A program made the position numbers and the translations under genes. Positions 10,641 to 21,115 of a stretch of DNA of 64,000 nucleotides are shown piece after piece. Below the pieces are notes generated by a model, which was not told where the DNA came from, ran no database searches, and saw nothing but the letters and a program-made list of their open reading frames with translations. Origin of the DNA: Incurvaria masculella (taxonomy: Eukaryota > Arthropoda > Insecta > Lepidoptera > Incurvariidae). Each line of letters opens with the position of its first letter. Within the stretch, counting starts at the first letter, position 1. The stretch is taken from positions 8,494,001 to 8,558,000 of the forward strand of contig OX335657.1 of assembly GCA_946894095.1 (NCBI GenBank). The letters run 5' to 3'.

Positions 10641-11484
10641 ACTAACATCAGTTAACAAATATCTGTCTGCAGGTTTTTCTTCCCAAAAAAAAATTATTTA
10701 CATTAAAAAAAAAACTTTCTATAGACCTATCCATACATAGATGCAAAAAAACATTTCTTCATTCTTGTTGTAAATAAACAAGTAAAGCACACGTTCAAAG
10801 CCACGTCTAACCAAGCACAACGGATTCTACCTAACAGCATAGAGAACGCTTGAAAATAACGCAGTTCCTCTCTATTTCCAGCGGCCAGAAGCGTAGCACG
10901 GTACTACCATAAGCATCGCTTTCATTCCGAACAAGCGGAACGTTCAACGGAATTACGGCGCTTGTTCCGGTGAAAACTATACGCATTATATTTTAACCTC
11001 AAGAGCCGAGATCCGTTTTTGAGTCCATGACCTTTCTTTATGTATGAATATTGTTCAATATTATTTTCTAAAACAATATTCATAAAGCTACTGAACACGG
11101 GTCCAGCTACAAAAATCCTAAAGATATCTTTCGGTTACACCATGAAAATATGCAATGTAAGCGAAAGTTAATAATAGGATTTAAGGTGGCTGGAGGTGGT
11201 GAAATCAGGAGTAATCAACTTCATAATTTAACAGACCAAAGCCTTATGTAGTTAAAAAATTTTATGAAGCGTATACACGGATAACAGTTTTTATTAAGTA
11301 AGATGTTTAAAAAAACTTAAATTAGCTATAAAGTTAGCTTTTTTTTGTAACTACTTTAAAACAGTTTAAAAAGAAAACCAAACATTAATCGTAATTTACT
11401 TCAAATTTCAATTGTCTAGTCTACAGTAGTTTTGATATGAAATATAGACTTTAATATTCTTTACAATCGTACCTTTTTGGTTTT
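10641..11484. other. No gene; one small hairpin
   Basis: GAATATTGTT and AACAATATTC around 11045-11085 form a small hairpin. No other structure or coding similarity seen. Confidence 0.45.
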
Positions 11485-12034
11485 TTAAGGCGGCCCAACC
11501 CGGCGGGCCTAACTCATTCGCGGGCACGGTACAAAACCGTGCTGTTGCGCTCTGGGACCTTCTCTGTTTCAAAGAATAAGACAGGCTCCGTGATGAGGAA
11601 GATGCAACATGTCCACAAAAAAGACAATGTGCATAGTGTATGATTTGGTAAGATTTACGAAAATTTTAATTTCAAAACGACTTATAGCTAAAAGTAAACC
11701 ACGACCGCTGTAGTAAAAAATTTAGCAAAAACCAAATAGATCATAAATCTTGATTAAATAAGCTATGTCTGATGACTAATCTTTTTACGATGTTCTTACT
11801 TTATCATTGCGTAATCTACCTCCAAAGTTATTGTATAAAACGCGCGAAAAGTTCGAACTTTCGGACCTTATAACTTGGAAACCAAACACAATTTTACAAT
11901 GCCAATGGTCATCAGACATCTAGTTCGATCGAATAAAGCTATTTTGAGCAAAATTTTGGATCTCTGACAAGAAATATAGGCGTGATCTTCTTTCCCCTTT
12001 TGTATGGGGAGATGAGCGGGTTGGGCCACCTTAA
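11485..12034 (+). mobile_element. MITE family A, copy 4
   Basis: Full-length 550-bp copy with TTAA at both ends. The left TIR carries one change (TTAAGGCGGCCCA); the right is TTGGGCCACCTTAA. Internal sequence is close to copy 1. Confidence 0.85.
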
Positions 12035-12824
12035 TTCATGTTGCTACAGCGCGGACAGTAATAAAAACAGCTATATTCCATGCAGAAAACGGCGATTGCC
12101 ACGCGACTCTGGCTCTTGCTTGCTATGGCGAATTCATGAGTGAAGTTTTCTTTAATGAGATTACTTAACATTGCGTTAGCAGATAAGTGCACTTCTAAGA
12201 TAACTGTCATTGGTACAATAAAATAATAACAATAATAAAATTATTTAATGTACACCTTTAAAAAAGGTTACAAAAGGCGGGATTAATGTCCAAAGGCTTT
12301 CTCTACCTACCAAAATGTTGGTCGAATACGTGGTGAAATAAGGTGGTCGAATAAGAGAAGATTCAGCAAAGATAATAATAGATTCGTTCCGAGGACAGTA
12401 TACGAAACATATACATCAACCTCACAGTCTAAAAAATCATGTTGGTGTCGAATGGTGCCTTGATATGATTTAGTTTACAATAGAATGTCGTTTCGCCGAC
12501 TTTACGGCACGGTCACTCTCAATACAAGACTCAGGAAAGTCATGCTGAGATTCATAGATATTACTTCTGCTTTGCTTGGCTAAGGATCCCTTCCGGATGT
12601 AAATTTTAACGTAAAATGTATGGAACAAACGTCAAATTTGACAGTACTAATACTAATACCACACTAAGATGTCAAATATTGATGAAATAGCCAAAAATCG
12701 CCACTTCTTTGGAAATAAATTAATATTTTGAAGTATTGAAAGAGAGTATTGAAGTATTGAATTAGCTGGCGGAGCCAGCTAGCAATATTATAAACGCTGA
12801 AGTATGTTTGTTGGTTTGTCCTTT
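12035..12824. repeat. Probable LINE 3' tail, otherwise anonymous
   Basis: About 12225-12320 has the AATAATAA-rich stretch followed by AAAGGCGGGATTAATG and AGGCTTTCTCTACC, which I associate with 3' regions of lepidopteran non-LTR elements. The rest (12321-12760) shows nothing recognisable. A GGCGGAGCCAGCTAGC palindrome lies at 12769-12785. Confidence 0.4.
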
Positions 12825-13081
12825 TGTAGGTTTTCGTACCCAAAGGGTGCCGAACGAAACCCTATTACTAATCCTCCAGTGGTGTCCGTCCGTCCGTCTT
12901 TCACAGGGCTGTATCTCATAAATCGTGATTGGTGGACAGGTAAAATTTTCACACAATGTTGCCGTTATAACGACAAATAGTAAAAATAAAAAAATTAAAG
13001 GGGGGCCACGTATTTTAATTAGGTTGATTCTTGTATAATGGTACGGAACCCTTCGTGTGCGAGTCAGACTCACACCTGTTT
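12825..13081 (+). repeat. Dispersed repeat B, copy 3
   Basis: Retains the CGTACCCAAAGGGTGCCG head, the CACAGGGCTGTATCTCATAA middle and a GTGCGAGTCAGACTCACACC tail. More diverged than copies at 37.8-38.5 kb. Confidence 0.75.
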
Positions 13082-13239
13082 GTAACGCAGAAACGGAAGA
13101 ACGCATCGCTGTATGTGTCGCTGTTATTCTTTGCATACAGATATTTTATGTGCCGAAAGGTAGACATCACATGCTACTTCTATTTTACTACATGATATTT
13201 TTTTTAGATATTGTCCCGAGCGGAGCCGTGTGCAATAGT

Positions 13240-13435
13240 TAGCCTTTCCCTACTCATATAATAAATGCAAAAGTGCGCTTGTCGATTTGTCCTTCTTTCA
13301 CGAAACAATGGAGCAACGGATCGACGTGATTTTTTGCATATTTAACGGGGAGGAAGTGACTTAGGATACATTCATCGCGGATTTATTTCCGATATTATCC
13401 ACAGCGAAGCCGGGTACCGCAGCTAGTGCACATAT
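13240..13435. mobile_element. Helitron-like short repeat
   Basis: The sequence runs from ATAATAAATGCAAAAGTG through a CTTCTTTCACG block to GCGAAGCCGGGTACCGCAGCTAGT. This layout, ending in a GC hairpin followed by CTAG, resembles Lep1-type non-autonomous Helitrons. The assignment rests on layout only. Confidence 0.45.
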
Positions 13436-13499
13436 AAAGCTGCAATTCCGACGCACCGGTAAAACATACTACATATTCGTAAACATCATGCTACCCTGG

Positions 13500-13689
13500 A
13501 ATATTCGTGCAAAAGAACGGACGCGTTCTGTGCGCTTATCTCATTGGGGACGTGCCCAAAACGCGCGCCTCAGTGCGCACGCGCCGGAGTGCCCCCGTCC
13601 GCGTCGCAGCTGACGCGGGCGGCAACGGACGCGCGCGCAGCTGCCGCGCCGGACCGGCGGCGGCGGCGCTCCGGCACCTGTCGCCAGAG
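13500..13689. other. CpG-rich stretch without recognised gene
   Basis: About 150 bp of CG-dense sequence with an ORF (13507-13719) of Arg/Ala/Pro composition that runs into MITE C. Composition alone explains the ORF. Confidence 0.4.
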
Positions 13690-14041
13690 CCTGAGCCGGT
13701 AGTCTCAGTTCTAGCCTAAATTGGCGTTTACGTAACTTCGAAGTTCCGTAAAAGCGTCAAACTCCATACAAGTTTTTACTAGATATTCTGTGGTTTACCT
13801 TCATCAAGCTGTCAAAGTCAAACTAGGACTTCCGATTTGTATGAAAACGCGGAATCGGCGTAAACGGCAACGTCGACGTATTTAAGGCAACGTTGAATAT
13901 GCTGTCAAATCAAACTCGGACTCGCAAATGGTAGTTCGCTTAACGCCCACTGCGCGCGCTCTTCAATTTCTCCATTTGAAAACGCCAGTCCATCGGTTTG
14001 CCGTAACGCCAATTTAGGTGACAACTCAGACTACCGGCTCT
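13690..14041 (+). mobile_element. MITE family C, copy 2
   Basis: Full-length ~350 bp with inverted termini: GAGCCGGTAGTCTCAGTT at left and AACTCAGACTACCGGCTC at right. Internal arms AAATTGGCGTTTACG and CGCCAATTTAGGTGACAAC extend the symmetry. The middle carries TGTCAAATCAAACTCGGACT. No ORF of interest. Confidence 0.8.
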
Positions 14042-14395
14042 GTAGCCCCAGTTGTCACCTAAATTAGCGTTTACGGCAAACGGATCGACTGGCGATTTCA
14101 AATGTATGGAGAAATTGAAGAGCGCGCGCAGTGGGCGTTATCGAACTAACATTTGCGAGTCCGAGTTTAATTTGACAGCTTACTCAACGTTGCCTTAAAT
14201 ACGTCGACGTTGCCGTTTACGTCGACTCCGCGTTTTCATAGAAATCGGAAGTCGGAGTTGGACTTTGACAGCTTGAAGACACCTTTACCACAGAATATCT
14301 AGTAAAAACTTGTATGGAGTTTGACGTTTTTACGGAAAACGCCAGTCGATCGGTTTGCCGTAAACGCCAATGTAGGTGAGAACTCAGACTGACCA
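14042..14395 (-). mobile_element. MITE family C, copy 3 (inverted next to copy 2)
   Basis: Begins CAGTTGTCACCTAAATTAGCG and ends CGCCAATGTAGGTGAGAACTCAGACT. It is the reverse complement of copy 2 along its length and abuts it, giving a ~700-bp imperfect palindrome. Confidence 0.8.
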
Positions 14396-14707
14396 CTCAG
14401 CATTCATTGAGCGCTGCGAGCTGCGCGCGGGGAGGAAAGGGCACCCGACGTTGGGCGGCGACGCAACGAGCGACTGCTCACGGGGCAGACGTACAAATGT
14501 CAACTATTATTGCGGGCACGTGAGCACACGTGTTTTCAAATGCCAACTGCTAACATTTGTATTATATTCCAATATAGACGTTACGGAGAGTTACTTTATG
14601 AATTAAAGTAGAGCCAACAAACCCTCTTGGACTGAAATATCCACTGAATCGGTTGGCTTGGCACTAGCTGATGTAGCCTTGGGTCATTTTCAGATCTGAG
14701 TACTCAG
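14396..14707. other. No recognisable feature
   Basis: Short anonymous stretch between two family C copies; no coding similarity. Confidence 0.4.
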
Positions 14708-14917
14708 TCCGAGTTGTCACCTAAATTGGCGTTTACGAAACTTCGAAGTTACGTAAAAACGTCAAACGCTACACAAACTTTGACTACTTATTCTGTGGTT
14801 TTACTTCTTCGAACTTTCAAAATCAAACTCGGACTTTCGATTTGCATGAAAACGAGAAACGTCAACGTACTTACGGAGACGGTGAGTAAGCTGTCAAATC
14901 AAACTCGGACTCGCATG
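14708..14917 (+). mobile_element. MITE family C, partial copy 4
   Basis: Left arm CCGAGTTGTCACCTAAATTGGCG through AAATCAAACTCGGACTCGC, with the right third missing. It is directly followed by repeat H. Confidence 0.7.
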
Positions 14918-14927
14918 CTCCAACTGT

Positions 14928-15360
14928 GTCCAGCAGTTAGCAAACAATCTATAATGGCGACCTCCGGAACCATTGAGTTTGCGTTAAGGATCATTGTTGA
15001 ATGCGCGTCAAAATCGTGTTCAGGCGAGCGAAATTCATGTTTTTGATTTGTAAAGTATATTTTTTAAAGTGATTTAATATATCTGTCACGCTTATTCACT
15101 AGATAAATATGTGATCTTGTACCACAAAAAGGAAATTTTCTTAATTCATTTTTACTTTCCAACGGACGGCTTTAAAACCTACTTAAACCTAGTAATTAGT
15201 TAGTATCTTATTTAAAGAATATAAGCAACTCATTAAAACCATTTTACGTTCATACACTAGATAATAGGCTGAACTTTAATATTTTGATTTTTCTGTGGGG
15301 GTTTATTCTTAACTGACGCTGAGATTAAATAACCCCAAAATATTGGATGTTAGCGTCATA
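14928..15360 (+). repeat. Dispersed repeat H, copy 1
   Basis: Matches the reverse complement of 26455-26890 along its length. Shared blocks include AATGGCGACCTCCGG, TCACGCTTATTCAC, TTTAAAACCTA and the CTGACGCTGAGAT / CCCCAAAATATTGG end. No TIR or ORF was identified. Confidence 0.65.
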
Positions 15361-15854
15361 TGGAGCATTAACGCCCAAGTGAGACTAGGGGTTCTGAAAC
15401 ATTCGAGGGCGGGGATGTTATTCAAACGGTCAGTTATAAAGAATTAAAAAATATTGAGAGGTGCTGGGAGGGTTGAAAATTTGGGTTTACATGTTTTTTA
15501 TGTGGCAATGAAAAAACATTGTGGAAATAACCGACAATAGCACCGCCTACCGGGTCCAACTATAGCTAAGAACCAACGACGTTACCCCATAAGTATCAGT
15601 CAAGTATCGGTCAAGCCGTTTTGGAAAAGACGAACACACTGACGCCAGAATTTGATTCATGAATTTAAAAAATCAACGAGTTCGATTCCCATCTAGAAAA
15701 ATTTTTTTTTAAAAAATCGTGTGATGATCAAAATTGCCTTTAGGGCTCTTTTGAGTGTTTTTCGCTATTTCTTATATTTTCGGATTTCGCCATGAAGGCA
15801 CACTTGAAAAATTCACCCCCTTAATATACCCGGTTAATTAAACAGTTGGAATAT
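15361..15854. other. No recognisable feature
   Basis: AT-rich, no repeat match. AGTTGGAATATA at 15844 recurs at 16174 on the far side of the tRNA foldback and may be a remnant target duplication. Confidence 0.4.
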
Positions 15855-15941
15855 ATTAATTTGAGTTTCAGCGACATCTACATTTTAAGCATTGTAATCA
15901 GATTTTCAAAATAATCTGAAAAAGTATTGGTCGTGACATTC

Positions 15942-15963
15942 GTCGGAAGCAGGACATCCCGAC
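15942..15963 (-). pseudogene. Internally deleted tRNA copy in left arm
   Basis: Minus-strand reading is GTCGGG followed by ATGTCCTGCTTCCGAC: the acceptor 5' strand joined directly to half of the T arm and the acceptor 3' strand. An AT dinucleotide is shared at the junction, consistent with a microhomology deletion of about 53 nt relative to the plus-strand copy at 15969-16043. Confidence 0.75.
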
Positions 15964-15968
15964 AATTT

Positions 15969-16043
15969 GTCGGGATAGCTCAGTTGGTTTAGAGCAGTGG
16001 ACATGTAATCCAAAGGTCGCAGGTTCATGTCCTGCTTCCGACG
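15969..16043 (+). tRNA. tRNA-like sequence, anticodon position TGT (Thr-like)
   Basis: A cloverleaf can be drawn. Acceptor GTCGGGA pairs with TTCCGAC (one G-T). D stem is GCTC/GAGC. Anticodon stem GTGGA/TCCAA has one mismatch. T stem GCAGG/CCTGC is perfect with a 7-nt loop. The TAGCTCAGTTGG A box is intact; the B box GGTTCATGTCC departs from consensus at the usually invariant A. Position 33 is A rather than T. A TTTTT pol III terminator is at 16061-16065. The defects and the foldback setting suggest a tRNA-derived element rather than a working tRNA gene. Confidence 0.65.
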
Positions 16044-16129
16044 AATGTCACGACCAATACTTTTTCAGATTATTTTCAAAATCTGATTACAATGCTTAAA
16101 ATGTAGATGTCGCTGAAACTCAAATTAAT

Positions 16130-16439
16130 GAGATAACGGTAATGTCGTATCCATTAAATACATAAAATTATCAAGTTGGAATATAAATGTTGAATGAAAT
16201 AGTGAAGCTATATTTGGTAGTATCTACTAGACCTACAACATTTTGTTTTTCTTCGTGTCTCGAAATAGTAGTGCGCGATTAAACAACTGCGAAATCGAAG
16301 GGAATCCTTCCACCAGAAACGCAAGTTTTAAAAAAGAAAACTATAATATAAGTTAAAAGTAAAGAGGATTAAGTCATGTATATATAAATCGTAAATCGAA
16401 GACGAATTGCCTATCTAATAAGCAAAACACTGTGTAAAC
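16130..16439. other. No recognisable feature
   Basis: AT-rich anonymous DNA apart from the short direct repeat AGTTGGAATATA near 16174. Confidence 0.4.
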
Positions 16440-16576
16440 TTAGACGATGTCGTCTTATGCTCAGACACTTGGACGACCTGCGAACCACGATTCAAGAAGT
16501 TAGCGACGCATCTGGGCGAGTAAGACTAGAAACAAACCTAGACGAAACAAAAATGATTAGTGAACAGCGCGAGCAT
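16440..16576 (+). pseudogene. RTE-type reverse transcriptase fragment
   Basis: Reads LDDVVLCSD, then after a one-base frameshift LDDLRTTIQEVSDASGRVRL and ETNLDETKMISEQ. This is the catalytic palm region of RTE-group LINE reverse transcriptases, with the expected aromatic-ADD box changed to LDD. About 45 codons remain. It is dead from truncation, the frameshift and the altered box. Confidence 0.75.
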
Positions 16577-17737
16577 TAAACTCTGAGCATTAACCCAGCT
16601 TCCTTCTATTCTGTTCATAAAAAGTTACGTATTTAATCATACTAGGAAGTTGATTTCATTGTGTGTCCATTCGTGCACTCGGCCCTAAGACTGACTTAAT
16701 GTACACCAATAAAAAACCTAAATAAAGTTTAAATTTTGACTGACCGAGGCGTCTGGTCAAAACTGAGCTTTGACCAGTGAAACGACAATGACCATTCTTC
16801 TATGGGCAACACAGCCGGTGCCAATATAATACCTAATACCTGGTAATACAAACAATCAACGCAGTTCTGTTTTACACAACTAGATAACATTTCATAAATT
16901 ATGTTAACTCTTAACTTAACTCTGCCAGGCATTCATTAAAAACAATATAAATGTTATTAGCATCAAATCATAGATGGCGCCGTCAGAAGAAAACTAAACC
17001 ATTAATCTTCAATCTATATTATAAACATGCTGCGCAAAAGAGAAGAAACGTCATATTGAAACTTGTGTGATAAATAAATGTTTGTGTAGAAATAATAGAA
17101 ATTTGTTGAAAATATGTATCTGCACAAACATAAAAAATTGTGGACAGGCGATTTACTGTATCCTTCAAATGCCTACTCTATTTAATGATCAAAACGTGCG
17201 GCACGATGATCTTGGCGATTTTTCGATAAGTGATTTGTAACTCGTAACAGAGGCTCAGGATATGCAGTGCATTTATTTTTGTTTGTCTAATTGTTCTTTT
17301 ATAATAAGTATTTCCGCAAATGTAAAGCTGTATAACATTTAAAAATAAGTTCAGTAATCACCCAGCGTGCGCGACTGAGCGATGAGAGGGGGAAGGGGGA
17401 AGGTGGCGCCTTGTGCAATGCCATAGCAATTGGTGTTGCCACAACAAGCAGACCAATTAGTTCCATCGATTACTGGAGCATTACGGCGCCCATTGCGCTC
17501 GGCGCCGCAGTGTTGAGACCCAACGCGAGGGAGGGACTTAATACCTACCTACTAGTAGTGAGTTATAAAATAGTCCCCCCGTTGTGTGAAATAGGCCACG
17601 TGAACGTTGTGGAGGTATTGTTCAAAGGTGTATGCATCTACGGAGTGAAAAGGGCTTGCACTTTGTAAAGGCTGTCTCAGCAAGAACTTGAAGTTAAAAA
17701 ACTAAAAAAAATATAATCGAAGGTTTTATTTAGACTT
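16577..17737. other. No gene; one short repeat G copy
   Basis: 16622-16690 matches 8098-8160 (repeat G, with CGTGCACTCGGCCCT). The remainder, including ORFs at 16729-16932 and 17411-17668, has no recognisable similarity. Confidence 0.4.
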
Positions 17738-18836
17738 TTTCTACATTTATACAATTTGTCTCGAAACTCAACGTCAAGCGGGCACTGGGTAAGAGGCCAG
17801 CTTATTCCAGTTCTAATAAAAATAAAAAAAGTTTACATGGTTTATTGGCATTTGGATTTTTTTGGCAATTTTTGAAAATCTACGTCTCAGACCACATATT
17901 TAGTAGGTACTATAATCACAGTATTCCTATTTTGCAAAAAAATTGATCGTAATCCTAAATCACCATCGCAATCACTAAATTAATAAATGTTTTCAATACA
18001 CTTTTTTTTATCCGGCCCAGTAAAACAATAAGTTCGGCGAACGAGGAGGCCACAAAATTGTACAAAGGCGCCCAATCTACCTTTCGGAATACTCTCTGTA
18101 CAAATATTCCCGAACAGGTCGAGCGTAACGTGCTTGGCGACCATCTTGTTGGAACCACATTTCTCGAAAGATATTCAGTGGTACATCGTTTAGTAAATTA
18201 TCAGCATTTAAATTTACAGGCAGCTCACTAGGTTCAATTATTTATTTGGTCATAATACCGGTCCACATGTTAACTATACATTATGATTCTGAAAGAACTA
18301 TCGACTTGAATATACACTCTTGTGTTCTATATTGAAATGAGATATTTTTGCAAAAAAAATTAAATATTTTTAATACTAACAAAAGTGGCAAGTCTTCCAC
18401 AATTTTAGAATCTTGATGAACTGTACCATATTTTTAAATAATGTGCCTAGGGTAGTGTCATACTTTTTTGTTCATGATGAAGCGTCAAAGTTAGCAGACA
18501 ATTTATATTTAAATTATGATATACTATATATGATAACTACTTTTTTTACTAAGCCTACGACGTTCTTGGTTAATTCAGTGACTCCGATGAATATCATGGT
18601 TACTTAGGATTACGTTACAAAAAAAGTGCGAAATTTGGAAAATTGTGACGACATTACTAAGTACTACTACTACTACTACATCTGAGCGGTAGATTTTCAA
18701 TTTTTTCCAAAAAAAGGCTATTACCACTAAACCGAGTGACATTTAATTTATTTTTAATTTTTACAAGAACTAGAATAAGCTGGCCTCTCACCCAGTGGCC
18801 GCTTGACGTTGAGTTTCGGGACATCTGTATATGTAG
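17738..18836 (-). mobile_element. Mariner-derived element with long TIRs
   Basis: The left arm (about 17757-17905) and right arm (about 18660-18826) are diverged inverted copies sharing GAAACTCAACGTCAAGCGG, GAGGCCAGCTTATTC and TTGAAAATCTAC. Between them is a dead mariner-superfamily transposase on the minus strand. Total length is ~1.1 kb. Exact ends are uncertain because the outermost 20 bp match only loosely. Confidence 0.65.
18008..18223 (-). pseudogene. Mariner/Tc1-superfamily transposase fragment
   Basis: One minus-strand frame reads LLNDVPLNIFREMWFQQDG, then QARYARPVREYL, then after a stop IGRLCTIL and WPPRSPNLL. WFQQDG carries the second catalytic Asp. WPPRSP is the signature before the third catalytic residue, which here is Asn instead of Asp. 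Two in-frame stops and lost N- and C-termini show it is inactive. This subgroup is distinct from the mariner at 3923-4443. Confidence 0.8.
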
Positions 18837-19016
18837 GTAGTGATGACATTAACACATGAAACAAAATTATGTTTGAATGGCCACCGTTGCTCTGTTGGCA
18901 AGTATGCGTCTTTTGACGAAATATTGCAGTACATTTTGCAGCAAGAGCTGCTGGATTTGACGATGAGCTCAGACTGGTTCGCATAATAGCCCAGCAGCTA
19001 GAGCAATAAAGGGTTC
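18837..19016. other. No recognisable feature
   Basis: Short anonymous spacer between two inverted-repeat elements. Confidence 0.35.
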
Positions 19017-19465
19017 GATAATTCTAAAGTCGCAGATTTTTTTACAGGCGATGTAGTTTCCTTATGGAAGGTTGGGTACAAAAGATTAGAAAATTCGGAT
19101 TGGTGCGTTTGAAATTATTTAGGTATTTTTAACAATTCGATCTAAAAGATTGAATAAAATAATAATTCTAAATAATAATTTAGAGACTTAAATATTTTAT
19201 TGTAATTATTATGAGCGTTTTTTTGTTTTGCTATGTTCCCAAAAAGCAATGTTTCTAAACTTTTTTTAAGACATGGAAATAAAGTTTTAAGCAATATACA
19301 ATCATAAAATTTGACTTAAATATTTTATTCAATCTTTTAGTTCGAATTATTGAAAATACCTAAATAATTCCAAACGCACCGGTCCGAATTTTCTAATCTT
19401 TTGCACCCAACCTTCTATGAGGAAACTACATCGCCTGTAAAAAAATCAGCGACTTTAGAATTATC
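19017..19465. mobile_element. Foldback element with ~145-bp arms
   Basis: Left arm 19017-19160 and right arm 19321-19465 are inverted copies with a few differences. Shared blocks include GATAATTCTAAAGTCGC, ACAGGCGATGTAGTTTCC and TAAAAGATTGAATAAAAT. The loop is AT-rich without an ORF. Outer ends are GATAATT/AATTATC. Confidence 0.8.
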
Positions 19466-19870
19466 ATAACTTATCATGCCAACTGCTTACTTCCAACTAG
19501 TAAGTTGCTAGTTTTATTTTGGTTAGAGATTATTATGTTATTGTTCACAGTGATTTAAAGTCCAAACAAGATAAATCGCAACTTATTGGCGTCCAGTTTT
19601 GGTGTTAAAAACGAGAGATAACACGACCTGAAAACTTGGTTGTAACAAAGTCATTGATTTTACTATTAACAAACGTTATTCCAAGCTTTTTCTTTGTAAT
19701 TCGTAAATTTCTATGTTTCAAGTAAACAAACACCAAATATGGCTGACTCAACAATTGAGTCAAGAATGGCGCGCGATTCAAAATTCAGTTCTTGCTGAGT
19801 CACTATATTGGCAAATCCGTGATTTCATGATTTAAACACTACAATTTAAAACATGACAATTTCTCGGATT
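19466..19870. other. No recognisable feature
   Basis: AT-rich, non-coding; no matches seen. Confidence 0.4.
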
Positions 19871-20065
19871 CGACCTCTCGTCATTCAATACCCGGGTGGG
19901 CTTATCCCTAGTACGGGAAGGGAACCTACAGTTTTTACAGGGATTCCGAACCATGGAACAGCTCGTATTCGTGACGAAATGCACTCACTTATCCAACTCG
20001 GAAAGTGGCGCTTGAACGGATGGGGATTGAAGCCCTGACCTGTGTTACGAGAAGAAAGGCGCCGC
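19871..20065 (-). repeat. Fragment of the 5S-like element's body
   Basis: CCCGGGTGGGCTTATCCCTAG, GAAGGGAACCTACAGTTTTT and GATTCCGAACCA align to 8380-8455 in the same relative order. The 5S-like head is not present here. Confidence 0.5.
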
Positions 20066-20446
20066 ATCCCCGAGCCACGAGCTGCACCGAGTGCTAGTCT
20101 CGCCAACGAACGCATCGATGACCCCCCAGACGAAGTCCCGTTAGAGCGTGAATCCATCCAAACGGCGCGGTGCACAATAACAGGCGACATTAGCATATCT
20201 ACATTTGCAGCGGTATGCAATGAGGTCGCTGGCCAGGCGGCAGTACGCGGCGCAACTCGTCGGAGGAAGGCCGCCGCGCCCGCCGGCGCTGGCATGGAGC
20301 CCACTGCACAACTACTGTACTGGCCGAACCGGTGGTGGCCGTCACTTTGTCGTGTACTAAACGCCTGCCTTGCACATCGACCGACAACATATACAGTGGA
20401 GCGCAGTGGGATTTACGTTTCAGGACAAACCTCGGGTACCACGGTA
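20066..20446. other. GC-rich stretch with overlapping unassigned ORFs
   Basis: A 140-codon plus-strand ORF (20042-20464) and a 139-codon minus-strand ORF (19885-20304) overlap. Both are Arg/Ala/Pro-rich, start inside or beside repeat sequence and show no family motif. I do not call a gene. Confidence 0.35.
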
Positions 20447-20565
20447 AATAAAATTACCGGGTGAACGGGTGAGTGAGTGATTAAATCTGTAATTTTGCTT
20501 GGCCGAACTACACGCCGTTTGACATGAAACGTTAGATTTTCACTGTTCACCCGGCAAGTTAAATT
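20447..20565. mobile_element. Small MITE with CCGGGTGAAC termini
   Basis: AAATTACCGGGTGAAC at left and GTTCACCCGGCAAGTTAAATT at right form imperfect inverted ends of a ~120-bp element. No ORF. Confidence 0.5.
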
Positions 20566-20732
20566 ACTTTGATAACCCCCAGATGTGGATTTTCGTATGA
20601 GAAAGAGTGGCAGGCATAGATAAACAGGAAGGTGATATCGCATCGAGCGCGGCTGCTATGGGAGCCGGTGTCTCCAATTTTCAAAAACTACCTTGCTTTT
20701 TAGTGGTGGGGTAACTTTTTTTAATTCAAGGT

Positions 20733-21115
20733 AGGCGGGCCATCCCGCTAACTCCCCATCAAAGTGAAAAGAAGCTCATGCGCACATTTATTTTCGGGAA
20801 TCCAAAATTATACTCAAAAGAGTTTTTTTTGATCATCCTAGATGTTTGATGACCGGCATTGTAAAATTGCATATGGTTTCAAGTTATAAGGTCCGAAAAG
20901 TCGATACTTTCGCGCGTTTTATGCAATAAGTTTGATCGTGGATTACTTAAAGATAAAACAAAAAATCTAAAAATCTTAGTCATCTGACCTAGCTTGTTCC
21001 ATGAAGATTTAAAATCAATTGAGTTTTGTTTGATTTTTAACTACAGCATCCGTGATTAACTTAGCTGTAAGTCGGTTTGTAATTATATTCTTTTGTAAAT
21101 CGAACCAAAACAAAC
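20733..21115 (-). mobile_element. MITE family A, old copy 5
   Basis: Recognisable blocks include GGCCATCCCGCTAACTCCCCAT, GATCATCCTAGATGTTTGATGACC and AAGTTATAAGGTCCGAAA. The right TIR is gone and divergence is high, so this copy is much older than copies 1, 2, 4 and 6. Confidence 0.75.

Larger units (their letters stand above)
15855..16129. mobile_element. Foldback element enclosing a tRNA-like gene
   Basis: Arms 15855-15957 and 16027-16129 are inverted copies, 103 bp each, with one mismatch that I can find. The 69-bp loop contains the body of a tRNA. The right arm is the tRNA 3' half plus an 87-bp tail. The left arm, read on the minus strand, is the same tail attached to a tRNA missing about 53 nt of its middle. 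The two tRNA 5' ends point at each other with 5 nt between them. So this is an inverted duplication of a tRNA-plus-tail unit, SINE-like in layout, with one copy deleted internally. Confidence 0.85.

Noticed and set aside
17945..18158. 67-codon minus-strand ORF as an independent protein
   Set aside because: It is the wrong-frame shadow of the mariner transposase remnant, whose true frame carries WFQQDG and WPPRSP.
20042..20464. 140-codon ORF as a possible gene
   Set aside because: Starts at the edge of repeat sequence, runs into a MITE, shows no recognisable domain, and is mirrored by an equally long antisense ORF.
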